DNA from: Zoroaster sp. YZ-2022
Taxonomy: Eukaryota > Echinodermata > Asteroidea > Forcipulatida > Zoroasteridae
Reading direction: 5' to 3'
Length of the DNA: 64,000 nucleotides
NCBI GenBank assembly: GCA_029582265.1
Contig: CM055821.1
Span: 48,684,444 to 48,748,443 of the forward strand
A model generated the notes under the pieces. It saw only the letters and a list, made by a program, of their open reading frames with translations. It had not been told where the DNA came from and did no database searches. Positions 22,577 through 33,304 of the stretch are shown here, piece after piece (the first letter of the stretch is position 1; each line of letters starts with the position of its first letter). The translations under genes and the position numbers were made by a program.

Positions 22577-23346
22577 TGTACTGTGGCGCAAATTACTCAA
22601 CAATAGAGGGCGCACGAGCAGCGGCGGGCTCCTATATAAAGGGCCGTGGACGCAGCATGCGGCAGTTCAGTTCAGTTCCATAGTTCTAGTCTAGTAGCGT
22701 GTGCTCGTCTCACAGGACAGGAGCGAAATCTACGGTAGGCACGAGCAGGGCTGATTGCGTGCTGGACAGATGGTGGAGTTTGGCTGGGGTCAGGTCGCAG
22801 GGACCGCGGAGGCTACCGGAGGCGTGACGACGCACGGCACTCGGCCGACGTAGCAGGACGGAGCCAGGGAGCGCGCGCTCCATAAGGCCGCCTTGAGGGA
22901 GGAGACTCTCTGAGATCTCAGGACTCTGGAGGCGGGAATCTTGGAGGCGGAATACGCGCAACACGAGAGGCGTACGGCTCCACGGGTACCGTGAGACAGC
23001 CCCCGGCCGGCCGCGCCGCCCAGCACTGCTTTTAGCGCATGGTGCGAGGCTACCCTGTAGGCTATCCTGTAGGCTATTTCGTAACCACTAGTAATAAGAG
23101 GCTAATCAACACTGGGTCCAATACATGTATTTAATTCACCGAAATAAATCAAAGAGAAACGGAGGTTATTGTTTCCTGTGTAATTTAATAATTGTCTGTC
23201 CAAGTCAGCCCTGGAAGGAGGCGTGGGTGATGTCACTACGCGTATAGGGCGGTATATCTCCATCCAAACGAACCTGCATTCCCGGCTGCTGGGAACTGAT
23301 CCGCAGAGGGGTGTAGTGAATTACGGATCGGGAATAGTCCCGCTAC
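22577..23346 (+). repeat. Putative 5' LTR of the gypsy element
   Basis: Begins TGTACTGTGG and ends GCTACA, giving TGTA...TACA ends, four bases before the primer site. It has a TATA box (22633-22640) and an AATAAA near 23142. The call rests on position and signals, because no partner LTR was recognised. Confidence 0.5.
22633..22640 (+). promoter_or_regulatory. TATA box of the gypsy element
   Basis: TATATAAA followed by GGGCC, in a GC-rich context within the LTR-like block. Confidence 0.55.
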
Positions 23347-23349
23347 AAA

Positions 23350-23368
23350 TGGTGTCAGAAGTGGGATT
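23350..23368 (+). promoter_or_regulatory. Primer binding site, tRNA-Leu type
   Basis: TGGTGTCAGAAGTGGGATT matches the complement of a metazoan tRNA-Leu 3' end including CCA. This primer is common in invertebrate Ty3/gypsy elements. Confidence 0.85.
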
Positions 23369-23472
23369 ATACGCCTAGCTGCCATTTGCCCACGTTCTCA
23401 CTTCTGGGAGGCTTGGAGAGGCGAAGGGCGCCTCAAACAAATAAATAAATTTAAGTCAATAAATAAATAACA

Positions 23473-24513
23473 ATGACAGACCAGATTGTTGAGGAGCTTC
23501 AGGAGGAGGTTGACTGTCTCCGTATAGACCTCCAGGCAAGGGAGGATGAACTCCAACATAAAATGGAGGAGAGTGCAAGCCAGGAGGCTAGGATAAGCCA
23601 ATTGATCAGTAGAATATCCCGGTTAGAGGAAGCTTGGGGACACACAAGTCATGAGACTTCGCCAGATTCTGGCTTGGATACCGGACTTGCTACCATCGGC
23701 AATGTGCATGGCACAGGGAAGGAGGCTACCGGAGGTGATGGGACGCCTCCCAGGAATATCATGAAGAGGAACAAGTCGTGGTTGCCTCAGGCACACTCTA
23801 CTTCCATTAGAGGAGACACAACACCCCCTGTGGAGGCAGTTGAGGAATCGCGCCGTGGAATAGAAGGCGCCGAAACCACCGAAACACTATGGCCTCTCAA
23901 ACGAGAGCAACGAGTTGTAGGGAATGAACAGTTGCAAGAAAGGCTGAGTAAGGGATTGGGACGCCCCAGGATTGTCCCGGACCGATTTGGTGGTAAGCAG
24001 CCTTGGATAGACTATAAAGAACATTTCGAATCATGTAGGCTAGTCAATGGATGGGATGACGAAGAGGCAGCCGTATTTTTTGCGGCGAGTCTCCAAGGTC
24101 CAGCAATGAAGGTACTTCTTCACCACGGAGATGGAGAAAAGAAGAGACATTCATACAGAGAACTTCTCAGGCTTTTGGATGGACGTTTTGGACCTGGTGA
24201 ACGAGCGGAAAATTTCCTCCTGGAGTTAAGGAACAAACGGCAAAGGCCAAAGGAAACAATTTAGGAGCTCGGCCAGGCAGTGCGTGAATTGGCGGCATAT
24301 TCGTACCCAGAATTCATGGAAGCCGTAAGGGACCGCCTTGCAAGAGGGCACTTCTTTGATGCGATAGCCAGCCAGTCAATTCGAGAGGGTGTGTTTCGGG
24401 CAAACCCTTCGACCCTTGATGAAGCAATACGGGCGGCGTTGGCCACCGAAAATTTCGAGAAGATTGAGGCTCATACAAAGGTGTGGGGCAAGATTCAGCA
24501 ATGGGAAATGTAG
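23473..24513 (+). pseudogene. gag: gypsy gag
   Basis: Starts MTDQIVEELQEEVDCL with a heptad-rich coiled-coil N-terminus of about 60 residues. After a variable linker comes the gag core (PDRFGGKQPWIDYKEHFE, AAVFFAASLQGPA, RELLRLLDGRFGP). A TAG at 24262 interrupts the same frame. The protein resumes at once (ELGQAVRELAAYSYPEF) and runs to a second TAG at 24511. The first stop looks like a CAG-to-TAG change; programmed readthrough is less likely given the later breaks. Confidence 0.8.
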
Positions 24514-25167
24514 GATGCTGGACAACGCAACGGAAGATACTGTACAGCACAACGCCGGACAACAGACGGACCCAACAATACAGGAGGCGGGTCAGAACAC
24601 AAGGAGGCGTGACACCAGGGTGTACCGTTTCCGCCAGAGGCGACCTGCGACCAAAGAGGACACATGCTACAATTGTCGAAAAAGGGACACTTTTCATGGG
24701 AGTGTCCAGGAAAGAAGAATAAACAAAAGAGTCAAGGAAACGCCAGTCAGCCTGTCCTGCGACCCGAGGAGGGGGCTGGAATCACAGCAGGGTCAACCGT
24801 CAACTTAAAACAGACGATTTCTCCCAAGGAAGGACTTTATCTGTTGGGGAAAATTCGTTCCCTTGATATTCCGCTCCTTGTAGACACAGGAACTACCGAT
24901 ACAATTATTTCAAGCGAAGTTTATTACAGAATTCCCTCAGAGAGACAGCCGAAGTTTGAGACCAATGGCATAAAGGTATGTCAGGCTGATGGGACACCGA
25001 TAGAGACTCTGGGTGTAGCGCAAATTGAAGTTCAGTTTGGAAGAACCATCGCTCCGGTACGTGCAGTGTTTGCCAAGGTTGAGCACAAAGGAATTCTTGG
25101 GATGGACTTCCTCGTACCAACAGGAGGAATATTAGACTTTAGGAACTTGGAGCTTGTGTTGCATTGA
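24514..25167 (+). pseudogene. pol: gypsy zinc knuckle and aspartic protease
   Basis: A CCHC knuckle is split over two frames: CYNCRK up to about 24680, then KGHFSWECPGKK one base out of step, at an A-run. The protease follows in the second frame with the active site LLVDTGTTDTIIS (24877-24915) and a flap-like region, ending ILGMDFLVPTGG, as usual for retropepsins. A stop follows at 25165. Confidence 0.85.
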
Positions 25168-26264
25168 GAACACATCAAGTGTAAGAACCGGTGGGGGACA
25201 TCGCTGTGCGCCAGGGTTGTGGTAGCCAGAACTACTGTCATACCGCCGGGGCATGAGACCATCATACCATCATACCCTCGATTCGTGTCATGTCGGAGTT
25301 ATAGAGCAAGTCAAAGGAGGTGGAGTTGTGGCTAATAAGGGCCTTATACTTGCAAGGTCGTTGGTAAACATGGATGGAGGTACGCTGCCAGTGCGAGTAT
25401 TGAACCCAGGACGGCAGAAGTGCGTTCTACGTTGTGGGGTGACCGCGGGCCGCCTCACAAACGTGGATGAGAGAGACGTGGAAGAGGTGCAACAGAAGGT
25501 AGTGGAAAAAGGGATGAAAGACGTACATGTCCCCGGACACCTTCAGGATCTCTGGAAGCGCAGCGTCGAGGGGCTAGATGCACGCTATCATTATGCAGTT
25601 GCTGGACTACTGAAACCAAGGCGTCAACCTCCGTGTAACCAAAAAGAGATCAACCGACAGGTGGACGACTTGTTAAAAAGAGGCATCATAGAGCCGTCCG
25701 ACAGTCCATGTGGTTCTTGTTCGAAAAAAGGACGGGACCCAGAGGTTCTGTGTGGACTATAGAGGGCTCAATGATAGGACAATTAAGGACGCCTACCCCG
25801 TCCCCCGAATTGACGACACCCTTGACGCACTAGCCGATGTGAGATGGTTTTCGACCCTCGATCTCGCATCCGGCTATTGGCAAGTAGAACTCGATGAAGA
25901 GGCCCGTAAAAAGTCTGCCTTTGTTGTGCGCGGGGAATTGTACAGCTGGAGGGTTATGCCCTTTGGGCTGTGCAATGCCCCCGCCACATTCGAGAGGCTT
26001 ATGGAAAGAATAGTGCGCGGTCTCCAGTGGGAAACTTTGCTCGTGTATTTAGATGATGTGATAGTGTATGGACGGACCATCATGGAGGAAATCAACCGCC
26101 TGCGGGAAGTACTGCAGAGGTTCCGTGAGGCTGGATTGAAATTAAAACCGGGAAAATGTTACCTCTTCCGACAGTCTGTGAAATACCTAGGGGATGTGGT
26201 GTCCGCTGCTGGAGTATCTACGGATCCAGACAAGGTGGAGGCTATAAGGACATGCTCCAACTGA
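25168..26264 (+). pseudogene. pol: gypsy reverse transcriptase
   Basis: Frame 25253-25762 carries the RT N-terminal part (NPGRQKCVLRCG, INRQVDDLLKRGIIEPSDSP). A shift near 25710 leads into VLVRKKDGTQRFCVDYRGLN, then FSTLDLASGYWQV, MPFGLCNAPATFERLM and the catalytic YLDD at 26045-26056. A further shift lies near 26262, just before the connection to RNase H. All seven RT blocks are recognisable, with a short loss before RQPP. Confidence 0.9.
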
Positions 26265-26274
26265 TGTTAGAGGG

Positions 26275-27180
26275 GTGAGGAGTTTTATTGGGCTAGCCTC
26301 ATACTACAGGCGGTTTATAAGAGGCTTCGCTGATGTTGCACGCCCGCTTCATAATCTAACAGAGAAAGTACGTGTGTTCCACTGGAGCGACGAGTGCCAG
26401 GTGGCGTTTCAAACCTTGAAAACGCACCTGCAAGAGGTGCCGATACTAGCATACCCAGAACCCGAAGGCAAGTTTGTGCTGGACACCGATGCTAGTGGAA
26501 TCGGCATAGGAGCTGTTTTGTCTCAAGTGCAAAACGGGGAAGATCGTGTCATAGCCTATGCCAGCCGTGCACTCTCCAAAACCGAGAGGAATTACTGTGT
26601 GACGCGCAGAGAGTTACTTGCGATTGTCGTCTATCTCAAGCACTTTAAGCAATACCTGTACGGACAGAGGATAACGATACGAACGGACCATGCGGCGTTA
26701 AAATGGTTGGTCACTTTTAAGAACCTGGAGGGGCAAGTAGCCCGATGGCTAGAGATGCTTGGGCAGTACAACTATGAGGTATTGCATCGCCCTGGGAAGA
26801 AACACGGGAACGCCGACGGCCTGTCGCGTAGGCCATGCAAACAGTGTGGACGAGTGGACGACGAGAACCTAGAGGCTCCCGTGCCAGCAAATGCGAGAGT
26901 AGTGGCCGTCGAGCCAGCTGGCGTTAGAGAGGATTTGAGGAAACGTCAGCTGGAAGACCCCTCTATTGCTTGGGTGATACTTGGAAAAGAGGAGTCGAAT
27001 CGGCGACCAGATTGGAAGGATGTGTCCTCCCGTGAGCCAGCGGCAAAAGTTTATTGGTCGCAATGGGATCAACTAGAGATGAGGCAGTCGGTGCTATGTC
27101 GCCGTTGGGAATCACATGATGGACGGCAAGTAAAGTGGCATGTAATCCTCCCATCCAGCCTTCGAAGCGAAGATGGATGA
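26275..27180 (+). pseudogene. pol: gypsy RNase H
   Basis: MRSFIGLASYYRRFIRGFAD links RT to RNase H. The catalytic region FVLDTDASGIGIGAVLSQ, the RELLAIV segment and IRTDHAALKWL follow, and the Ty3-type KKHGNADGLSRRP marks the end. It runs on towards integrase and stops at 27178 after a shift. Confidence 0.9.
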
Positions 27181-28262
27181 ATTACATGGAGGAAGGCTGG
27201 AGGACACTTTGGGATCAGTCACACCCTGGCAAAGTTGAAGGTGAGGTATTACTGGCCGTGCATGGCGGCAGACGTGAGAATTTGGTGCCGAAAGTGCAAT
27301 GTCTGTGCGAAACGGAAGTCGCCTGCTCGGAAGAGGCGTGCACCACTGAGGAAGTACCAAGTTGGCGCACCCATGGAGAGAGTGGCGTTGGATCTGGTCG
27401 GTCCGCTACCGGAGACCGAAAGGGGAAACAAATGGGTACTAGTTATAGCCGACTATTTTACCAAGTGGATGGAGGCTTGCCCTCTCCCCGACAGTACAGC
27501 TGAGACGGTAGCCAAGGCATTTGTGGAGAACTTCGTTTGCCGATATGGGGTACCAAGAGAATTGCACTCCAACCATACCAGGGTCGCAATTTTGAGTCAG
27601 ACATCTTTGCCGAGATGTGTAAAATATTGGGCATACAAAAGACCCGTACGGTTGCCTATAACCCAAAGTCCGATGGACTCGTGGAAAGGTACAACAGAAC
27701 ACTGATCAATACGGTGGCAATGATGCTGGACCCAAATCGTAACCAGAGGGACTGGGACCTACAAATCCCCTTTGCTACATTCGCATGCAGGTCGGTACCA
27801 CAAGAATCAACAGGAGAAACGCCAAACATGCTCATGCTTGGCAGGGAGGTGATGCTCCCGGTGGACCTCACAACAGAAGTGCCTCTTCCTGACGATGCTA
27901 TGGAACCTAGGACGGACTATGGGGAAGAATTGCGCAAGAGGACGCAAAAAGCCCATGAGCGAGCTAGAGCACAGACAAGGACTAGTGCACGACGCCAAAA
28001 GCTCTCCTACGATAGGAAGGTTGAGGGGACAGGTTACGATGAAGGCAACTTTGTCTGGCTATATAACCCTTCAAGGAAAAAAGGAGTTTCCCCAAAGTTA
28101 GTTTCGAGATGGGAAGGGCCATACCTCATTATAAAGAAGCTATCTGACGTGAACTACAGGATTCAGAGTAAACCTAGAGGGAGGATGCTTGTGGTTCATT
28201 TTGATCGACTGAAACCTTACCAAGGATTCATGGCAGACAGAGTCCCCGAGAACAGTTGCTGA
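27181..28262 (+). pseudogene. pol: gypsy integrase
   Basis: The zinc-finger cysteines appear as CRKCNVCAKRK. The core has VALDLVGPLPETERGNKW (first Asp) and SDGLVERYNRTL (Glu). At the second Asp position the sequence reads ELHSN, so the catalytic Asp is Asn, and a frameshift follows at about 27575. The C-terminal domain has GNFVWLYNP and a final VVHFDRLKPYQGF. Stop at 28260. Confidence 0.88.
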
Positions 28263-28571
28263 AATTCCACTCCATGTGGACCAGGAACGATCGCCTGTAC
28301 AGCTGCATCATCAGATGACTGACGAGGCGACAATTTCGGACACAGGTGTTGACGAGGATATTCAGACTGACCCAATACTCGAAACGGAGGAGTAGTGACG
28401 AAGGCATAGTCATGGACACTTTGCAGGCCATGTAGGATGTACCGTATTGGGCAGAATCGAGAAACCCTCAAAGGGAGAGGAGGCTACCCGCCCGCTTCCG
28501 TTAGTCAGTCAGTGTAGAAATTAAATCTTTGATTAACAAGTTGTATTTTTATTGTTTATTCTCTGGAAATC

Positions 28572-29223
28572 ATGAAGGACCAAAAGGCGAAAACATTCAA
28601 ATGCCCGGAGTGCAGGCGGGTGACGGTGTCAAAGGATCTTGGGGATGCTGACACGTGGGCAGAGGCACTGTCCATTATGCACAATAGGGAGGTCGCCGAC
28701 ACGCACCAGCGAGGAGAGAAACGTCCGTCTGAGACCAGAACCGGCGGCGGCACGGGAGGAGCAACCAGCCAAACGCAAGGCTACTGACCAGGATACAGCC
28801 GCTCCTGGAATCCCCCTTGATCTCTCCATGGCTGAACCGGATGCACTTGGAGGATTGTCCCTGTCGCCAGCCTCCTTGACCTTGCTGGAAGAGGGGATGC
28901 CAGCCCCGGTGCGGGCGCCGTGCAGTGGTAAGCCTCGGGGAATGCTTTCGATGGCACAGGATGACGTGGAAAGCAGTGAGGAGGAGGCGGAAGTGGTGCC
29001 ACCGCTGAAGCCAACTGAGCCGACAGTCCACCACGGAGCGGCTGGGTACAGGGAAGACATGCGTCCCATTCACAAGACGCCTCTCGCAGAGGTAATGAGA
29101 GGCAAGGTCAGCCGAGTACGGGAAGTGTCAACTACAGTCAAGTACGAGGCGGGCGTGAAAGTCAGCGAGCAACGGTTGGAGAGGGTGTACGTGCAGTTTG
29201 AGCAGGAATTTCGGAAGGATTAA
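28572..29223 (+). pseudogene. Extra ORF downstream of gypsy pol, function unknown
   Basis: Starts MKDQKAKTFKCPECRRVTVS, with one CPEC motif like half of a zinc ribbon or RING. Around 28690-28740 the frame shifts into PAAAREEQPAKRKATDQ, continuing PLDLSMAEPDALGG, an acidic SSEEEAEVV patch and a basic end to TAA at 29221. It has the base composition of the element rather than the flanks, and no introns. It may be a third retroelement ORF or a captured host fragment. Confidence 0.5.
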
Positions 29224-29293
29224 CAGCTAGCACCTCCATAAGAGGCTAGCCCTTGAAGTTTTATATAAGTGTTTTTGTTTTCCCAAAGTTATT

Positions 29294-29341
29294 GGTTATA
29301 TTTAATGAAAAATAGTGGCGGCCAGATACGACATTCTACCC
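29294..29341 (+). repeat. GTGGCGG dispersed repeat, copy 1
   Basis: GGTTATATTTAATGAAAAAT then AGTGGCGGCCAGATACGACA. A direct copy lies at 30338-30388 and an inverted partial copy at 29936-29968, so copy 1 and the inverted copy could be the ends of a ~675 bp MITE. Confidence 0.65.
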
Positions 29342-29375
29342 ACATGGTTAACCTGTACACAGTCAATAATCAAAT

Positions 29376-29690
29376 TAAATTTCAGACATTTTCACTGATT
29401 TCAAAGATATAGTTAACAAAAGACCATTTAACACCTCTGTTAATCCTTACATAATGGAAGACTTAAATTTCAGACATTTGCTAACAAAGAGGGATTAAGA
29501 GGTCAGATCTTGTAGCCCAAATGTCTGAAAAGTAATCCCGACATCGAATTTCAGACATTGAAATGTCTGAAATTTAATCCATCACCCGAGTCATTCATAA
29601 AATGTCTGAAATTGAAGCTTTTGTGCAATTTCAGACATTTAATGTCTGAAATTAAATCCCCAGTGTGCAATTTCAGACATTTTGATACTA
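29376..29690. repeat. Cluster of ATTTCAGACATT motifs in both orientations
   Basis: Nine or so copies of AATTTCAGACATT or its complement AATGTCTGAAATT lie within about 310 bp. Two of them form back-to-back palindromes at 29548-29580 and 29626-29660. The 29558-29791 ORF is a by-product. Confidence 0.85.
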
Positions 29691-29935
29691 ACAAAAGGAT
29701 TTCAGAGATGTTTCATAGTGAGCATTTCTTAAAAAAATCATTGCAAATCCAAAGCATTCATATGTTTGGTTTCCACAGAACAGCTCACTGATAGCATAGA
29801 ACAATAAAATCAAAAATATTAATGAAAAAATTAGGTCATGCAGGGGGGGCCTACATGGTAAAGTCAGTGGTTAAACAACTTTTCAGTAACTCATACAATT
29901 TCAAGATGATTTTTATTTTTGTACCCTGCATGGGA

Positions 29936-29968
29936 AACAATGCCATATCTGACCGCCACTTGTTAAGG
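29936..29968 (-). repeat. GTGGCGG dispersed repeat, inverted partial copy
   Basis: CCATATCTGACCGCCACTTG is the complement of the core of copies at 29294 and 30338. Confidence 0.6.
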
Positions 29969-30337
29969 GTTTTGTGGAATTCTTTTGCAACCACCAGTTA
30001 AAAAATGATTCTATCGATTTTTGGGGGTACAGAAAGCAAAAACTATTTTTATAAACCACTTATTTGTTTTATAATGGTTTTTGGACTTTATTTCCCTTCT
30101 AAAAATATTCCCCATCAGAAAATAGAAGGATCCTATTATAGTTGCCACTGTGCATGTACGATGACCGTGTTGGTCACTTATGGGGGAGTTGACAAGATCA
30201 GACTGACATGACTGAGGAAGTCATCGTATACCAAAAATGCCTGATTTTTTATGAAATAAATATCCTGGAATAATTTGTATGTGTCCATCATCATCCATAT
30301 GTTCTCCACCTTACTGGGTAGGTAAGATTACATTATT

Positions 30338-30388
30338 GGTTATATTGAATGAGAAAAAGTGGCGGTCGGATATGACATTCTACCCCTT
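30338..30388 (+). repeat. GTGGCGG dispersed repeat, copy 2
   Basis: GGTTATATTGAATGAGAAAA then AGTGGCGGTCGGATATGACA, matching 29294-29341. Confidence 0.65.
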
Positions 30389-30429
30389 GCGTTACCTAGA
30401 TAAGTTTATGCAACCAGTATAAGTTTATG

Positions 30430-30592
30430 CAACCATTTTGACCACCCTCATACCAAACAATGCTTTTACCAGTAAAAAATTGTTGACTAATTTTGACCTG
30501 TAAATGTACTTACTACAAGGTTTGACAGCAGTAGGTATAGCTTGCCAAGTATATCAGCATTTTGAACCTTGTAGTTGTAGGAAGGTTAATAT
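30430..30592. repeat. Dispersed repeat, diverged partner at 43220-43400
   Basis: Shared blocks in order: TTTTGACCTGTA, GTAC..ACTAC, GGCAAG (or GCCAAG), ATCA.CATTTTGA and TTTTGAACCTTG, then AAGGTTAAT. Strongly diverged. Confidence 0.45.
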
Positions 30593-30653
30593 TTGCTTAG
30601 AACCACACTAAAAGTTGTACTGAGAAAAAATATAATTTGTTTTTTATCCTTAC

Positions 30654-30722
30654 CTTTAAAAAGGCTTCAAAACAAGCAAGAACAAGCAAACCACAGTCAT
30701 GGCCGTTTCCTTGCTGTGGCAC
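30654..30722 (-). CDS. Exon with Ulp1/C48 catalytic Gln and Cys
   Basis: Acceptor TTTTGATAATGTAG, donor TTTAAAG/GTAAGG, 69 nt in phase 0 at both ends. It encodes VPQQGNGHDCGLLVLACFEA then FLK. Gln followed by N-x-x-D-C-G is the oxyanion-hole and nucleophile signature of Ulp1/SENP proteases. All key residues are intact. Confidence 0.85.
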
Positions 30723-31974
30723 CTACATTATCAAAAGATTAAATTCAGGGTTAAAATGAAATGTGACATAAGTCTTGAGCATATGCCAAGCATTACACAA
30801 CAAATCCTTGTGCGTTGTTAATAGTCCATGTAGTCTAGGAATAAAATTATTTTGTAGTAAGAGATTAATTCAATTAAAATTTCAGTAAGTTTAAATGAAA
30901 TGTTAAATATTGAAATGGAATTCTCTTTGTACACTAAGATTTATGTAACATTTAAACTCGAGAATGGAAAATCCTGAAACTTCAGTTATTGCACTTTCAA
31001 TATTGGCACCAGCAAATGGTAATGTTGCATGTTTTATTTCAAAATTAATAACAGAAATATCTGTCCAAATCTGAAAGTCAATTTCTTAAAGTGAATTTTT
31101 TTAAATTTAGTTTTTAGTTTTTTACTTATACGTGAGTATACCTGACGGACAGCTAGATGCAGATGTGGCTGAACAACAGTGCTACCCACAACACTCATGA
31201 ATCAAACTCAAATATCTGAAACAATACACAAATACAGGAAATACAGTATTTATACAAAACAACAAAACAAATTTTTATACAACACTTTGCGTGTATAAAA
31301 CAATTTGGTTTATGTACCGATGCATTTTGTGTTAATACATTTAGAACGGACTTTGTTTTGTAGTATACATGTCTACTGTACAGAGTCTAACTACAAACAC
31401 TTCCATGCTAAACTATTATAAGTTTTCTCTCCTGTGATTTTTGTATCTAAATAATTTGCATATTTATTCATTGTACACAAAGTTCTTATTTTTCTGTTTT
31501 CAAGGAGCAGTGCCAACAGTCACGCCAATTACTCCTGTAGAAACACTTTGTGTCTATATACTAAAAAGGGGATTGTACTGCCTGCGGTCCAGGAAAGTAC
31601 CAGTCAAATTTCTTTTTTATTTACAAAGTGAGTATATATTTATCACAAAATTTTGTATGCTTTTCTTATTTAAATTTATACTCGTGTGTCGTTGAGGTAT
31701 CAGCTTTCTGATAAAATGAAATATTAGAAACACCTAAAACTTCAACCACAATGATCTCGAAACAACTTTGCCAGTGCACTGGCTGTAAAGGTATTATCAA
31801 ACGTACGTACAGTTTAAAAAAATACTTTAATTGTAATGCTGTTATTTTAAATTTAAAGTTTTTAATTCTTGAAACTACTTTTTTTAAATGTGTAACCCAT
31901 TTGCTTAATTAATTGCAAGTCTACACTGTCTTGTTTCTTAATCTATGGAATCTTTTTAAAATTTTAAAATTTAC
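30723..31974. other. Intronic region with unresolved exon(s)
   Basis: The stretch between the DSL and DCG exons should encode some 30-60 residues. One candidate is 31734-31782 on the minus strand (acceptor ATACCTTTACAG, reads PVHWQSCFEIIVVEVL). A second is near 31140-31180 (reads TVVQPHLHLAVRQ). Neither joins both neighbours in phase, so the region is unresolved. Confidence 0.35.
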
Positions 31975-32050
31975 CTTGCAGTTGACTTGTGTAGCTGTTG
32001 AAACCACTGCTTCTTGAATAAAACCTTGCAGGGAATCGACAATTATGTTC
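31975..32050 (-). CDS. Exon with Ulp1/C48 catalytic Asp
   Basis: Acceptor TTTTCATTGCAG, donor TGCAAG/GTAAAT. It encodes NIIVDSLQGFIQEAVVSTAT then QVNCK. The I-x-V-D-S-L motif is the usual Y-D-S-L catalytic Asp position of C48 peptidases, with Tyr replaced by Val. Phase matches the HW exon (AT+G) exactly. Confidence 0.85.
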
Positions 32051-32338
32051 CTGCAATGAAAAAAACATCAGAGTCTGAACAAATTACTGATTGAAATTCA
32101 TATAAATATTCATATGTGTGCACTGTAGCAAACACATGAATTTGACATGATGAACTTATGGAAGTGCTAAAATGGAGGCATTAATTAAAGGGACTAGGGA
32201 AGGACATATGCCTTTCAAATACTAAACTGATATACAGCCAGTGAAGGGCAAATATCGCATCTAATAATAAACCCTTGTGAAAATTCCATCAAATATTACA
32301 CATTTATTACTTGTTGATAGTGGAAGATGGAGACTTAC

Positions 32339-32380
32339 ATGGAGTTATTCATGTCTATTATCAGACCAATCCAGTGGATT
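32339..32380 (-). CDS. Exon with Ulp1/C48 catalytic His
   Basis: A 42 nt micro-exon between TTTTCCTTTTTTCAG and CAT/GTAAGT. With one split codon at each side it encodes IHWIGLIIDMNNS. H-W-x-x-x-x-I-D is the C48 His motif. Confidence 0.85.
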
Positions 32381-32565
32381 CTGAAAAAAGGAAAACAACA
32401 AAAGTTATTATACTACAAGAAGATTCATAAGGGTTCAAATTTAAATGATAAGTTTTGTTGGCTTAATAACTGTTACTGATGTTGCTAATTATGACTATCA
32501 TTTTGATAAACTTGAAATCAAGTAACAATCAAATGTATGATATGAATTTGGGAGTACATACTTAC

Positions 32566-32625
32566 TCAATACACACTGGCAATACAATGATCTCCATACC
32601 AATCAAGGTATTGTAACGGATGTAT
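32566..32625 (-). CDS. Exon preceding the Ulp1 His motif
   Basis: Encodes YIRYNTLIGMEIIVLPVCI and ends in a split Glu codon finished by the next exon. The EIIVLPV strand fits the D-x-I-x-x-P-V segment that precedes HW in Ulp1 proteases. Donor ATTGA/GTAAGTATG is strong. The acceptor GACGGATTAAG is weak, and the exon needs two bases from upstream that the next exon found does not provide. Confidence 0.65.
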   Translation of the reverse strand: MHPLQYLDWYGDHCIASVY

Positions 32626-33159
32626 CTTAATCCGTCAGTAGGGGGAGAGACAATCAAGAACAGAAATAAGTAAAACAAAACGAAACTAAATACTCCAAGG
32701 GAGGGCTTTTTGCCACTCAAAAATAAAAGCAATATAAAGACTGGCAAAGCAAAGAAACAATTCAGGACACTACTAAACTAATATAAATAACTGAAATAGT
32801 ATTATCTTAATGTTCGGACGACAGGCTGAAATTATATAACATAAAATACAGGCAATCCTTTGCGTAACTAAACTTTATACAAAATAAAGTACAACCGCCG
32901 TTCGAACAACCTTCTGTCCCCAACCACAGGTCCAGACTGCCACCCCAGAGCCCTCATACACACAGGTTTTATAGTAGGCTAGTATTTCTTAAAGCTCATA
33001 AGGTCTAGTGCACATGTATACCAAAGTAGCAGCCAAAAGATCCAACCATTAACAAAGTAACTAATTAATCTGTGAAAGATTAACAAAAGCAACCACATTC
33101 CCTCAAAGAAAACAAAAACTGGAATGTCACAATACATGTTGTATCTTATGTCCATTACA

Positions 33160-33290
33160 CTACTTAATACCATTGTTATAGCTACAGTCCATCCAAGGGA
33201 CCCAGAAAGCTGGAATGTCAAAATAGCTTATGTTCACTACTTAATACCATTGTTATAGCTACAGTCCATCCAAGGGACCCACCAAAATAT
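33160..33290. repeat. 77 bp tandem duplication
   Basis: CTACTTAATACCATTGTTAT followed by AGCTACAGTCCATCCAAGGG occurs at 33160 and again at 33237. The second copy abuts the exon ending at 33305. Confidence 0.85.
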
Positions 33291-33304
33291 CTTATGTCCA
33301 TTAC

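Larger units (their letters stand above)
22577..29270 (+). mobile_element. Ty3/gypsy LTR retrotransposon, decayed, with an extra 3' ORF
   Basis: GC-richer than its flanks throughout. Order: LTR-like block, tRNA-Leu primer binding site, gag, CCHC, aspartic protease, RT, RNase H, integrase, then an additional ORF. Gag-pol is interrupted by at least seven stops or frameshifts. I could not find a second LTR copy after 28262 or after 29223, so the 3' end is inferred from the composition drop. No envelope-like membrane protein is seen. Confidence 0.85.
29271..30653. other. Repeat-rich non-coding stretch
   Basis: Holds three copies of a GTGGCGG-containing repeat and a cluster of ATTTCAGACATT palindromes. 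On the minus strand a final exon of the Ulp1-containing gene must lie here or further left. TTACCTACCCAG followed by TAA near 30315 is one weak candidate. Confidence 0.4.

Noticed and set aside
22491..22694. ORF starting with Cys-Val repeats
   Set aside because: TG microsatellite translation.
31505..31627. Plus-strand exon with acceptor TTTCTGTTTTCAAG and donor AAA/GTGAGT
   Set aside because: Splice sites are good and 41 codons are open, but there is no domain, no partner exon, and it lies inside the minus-strand gene.
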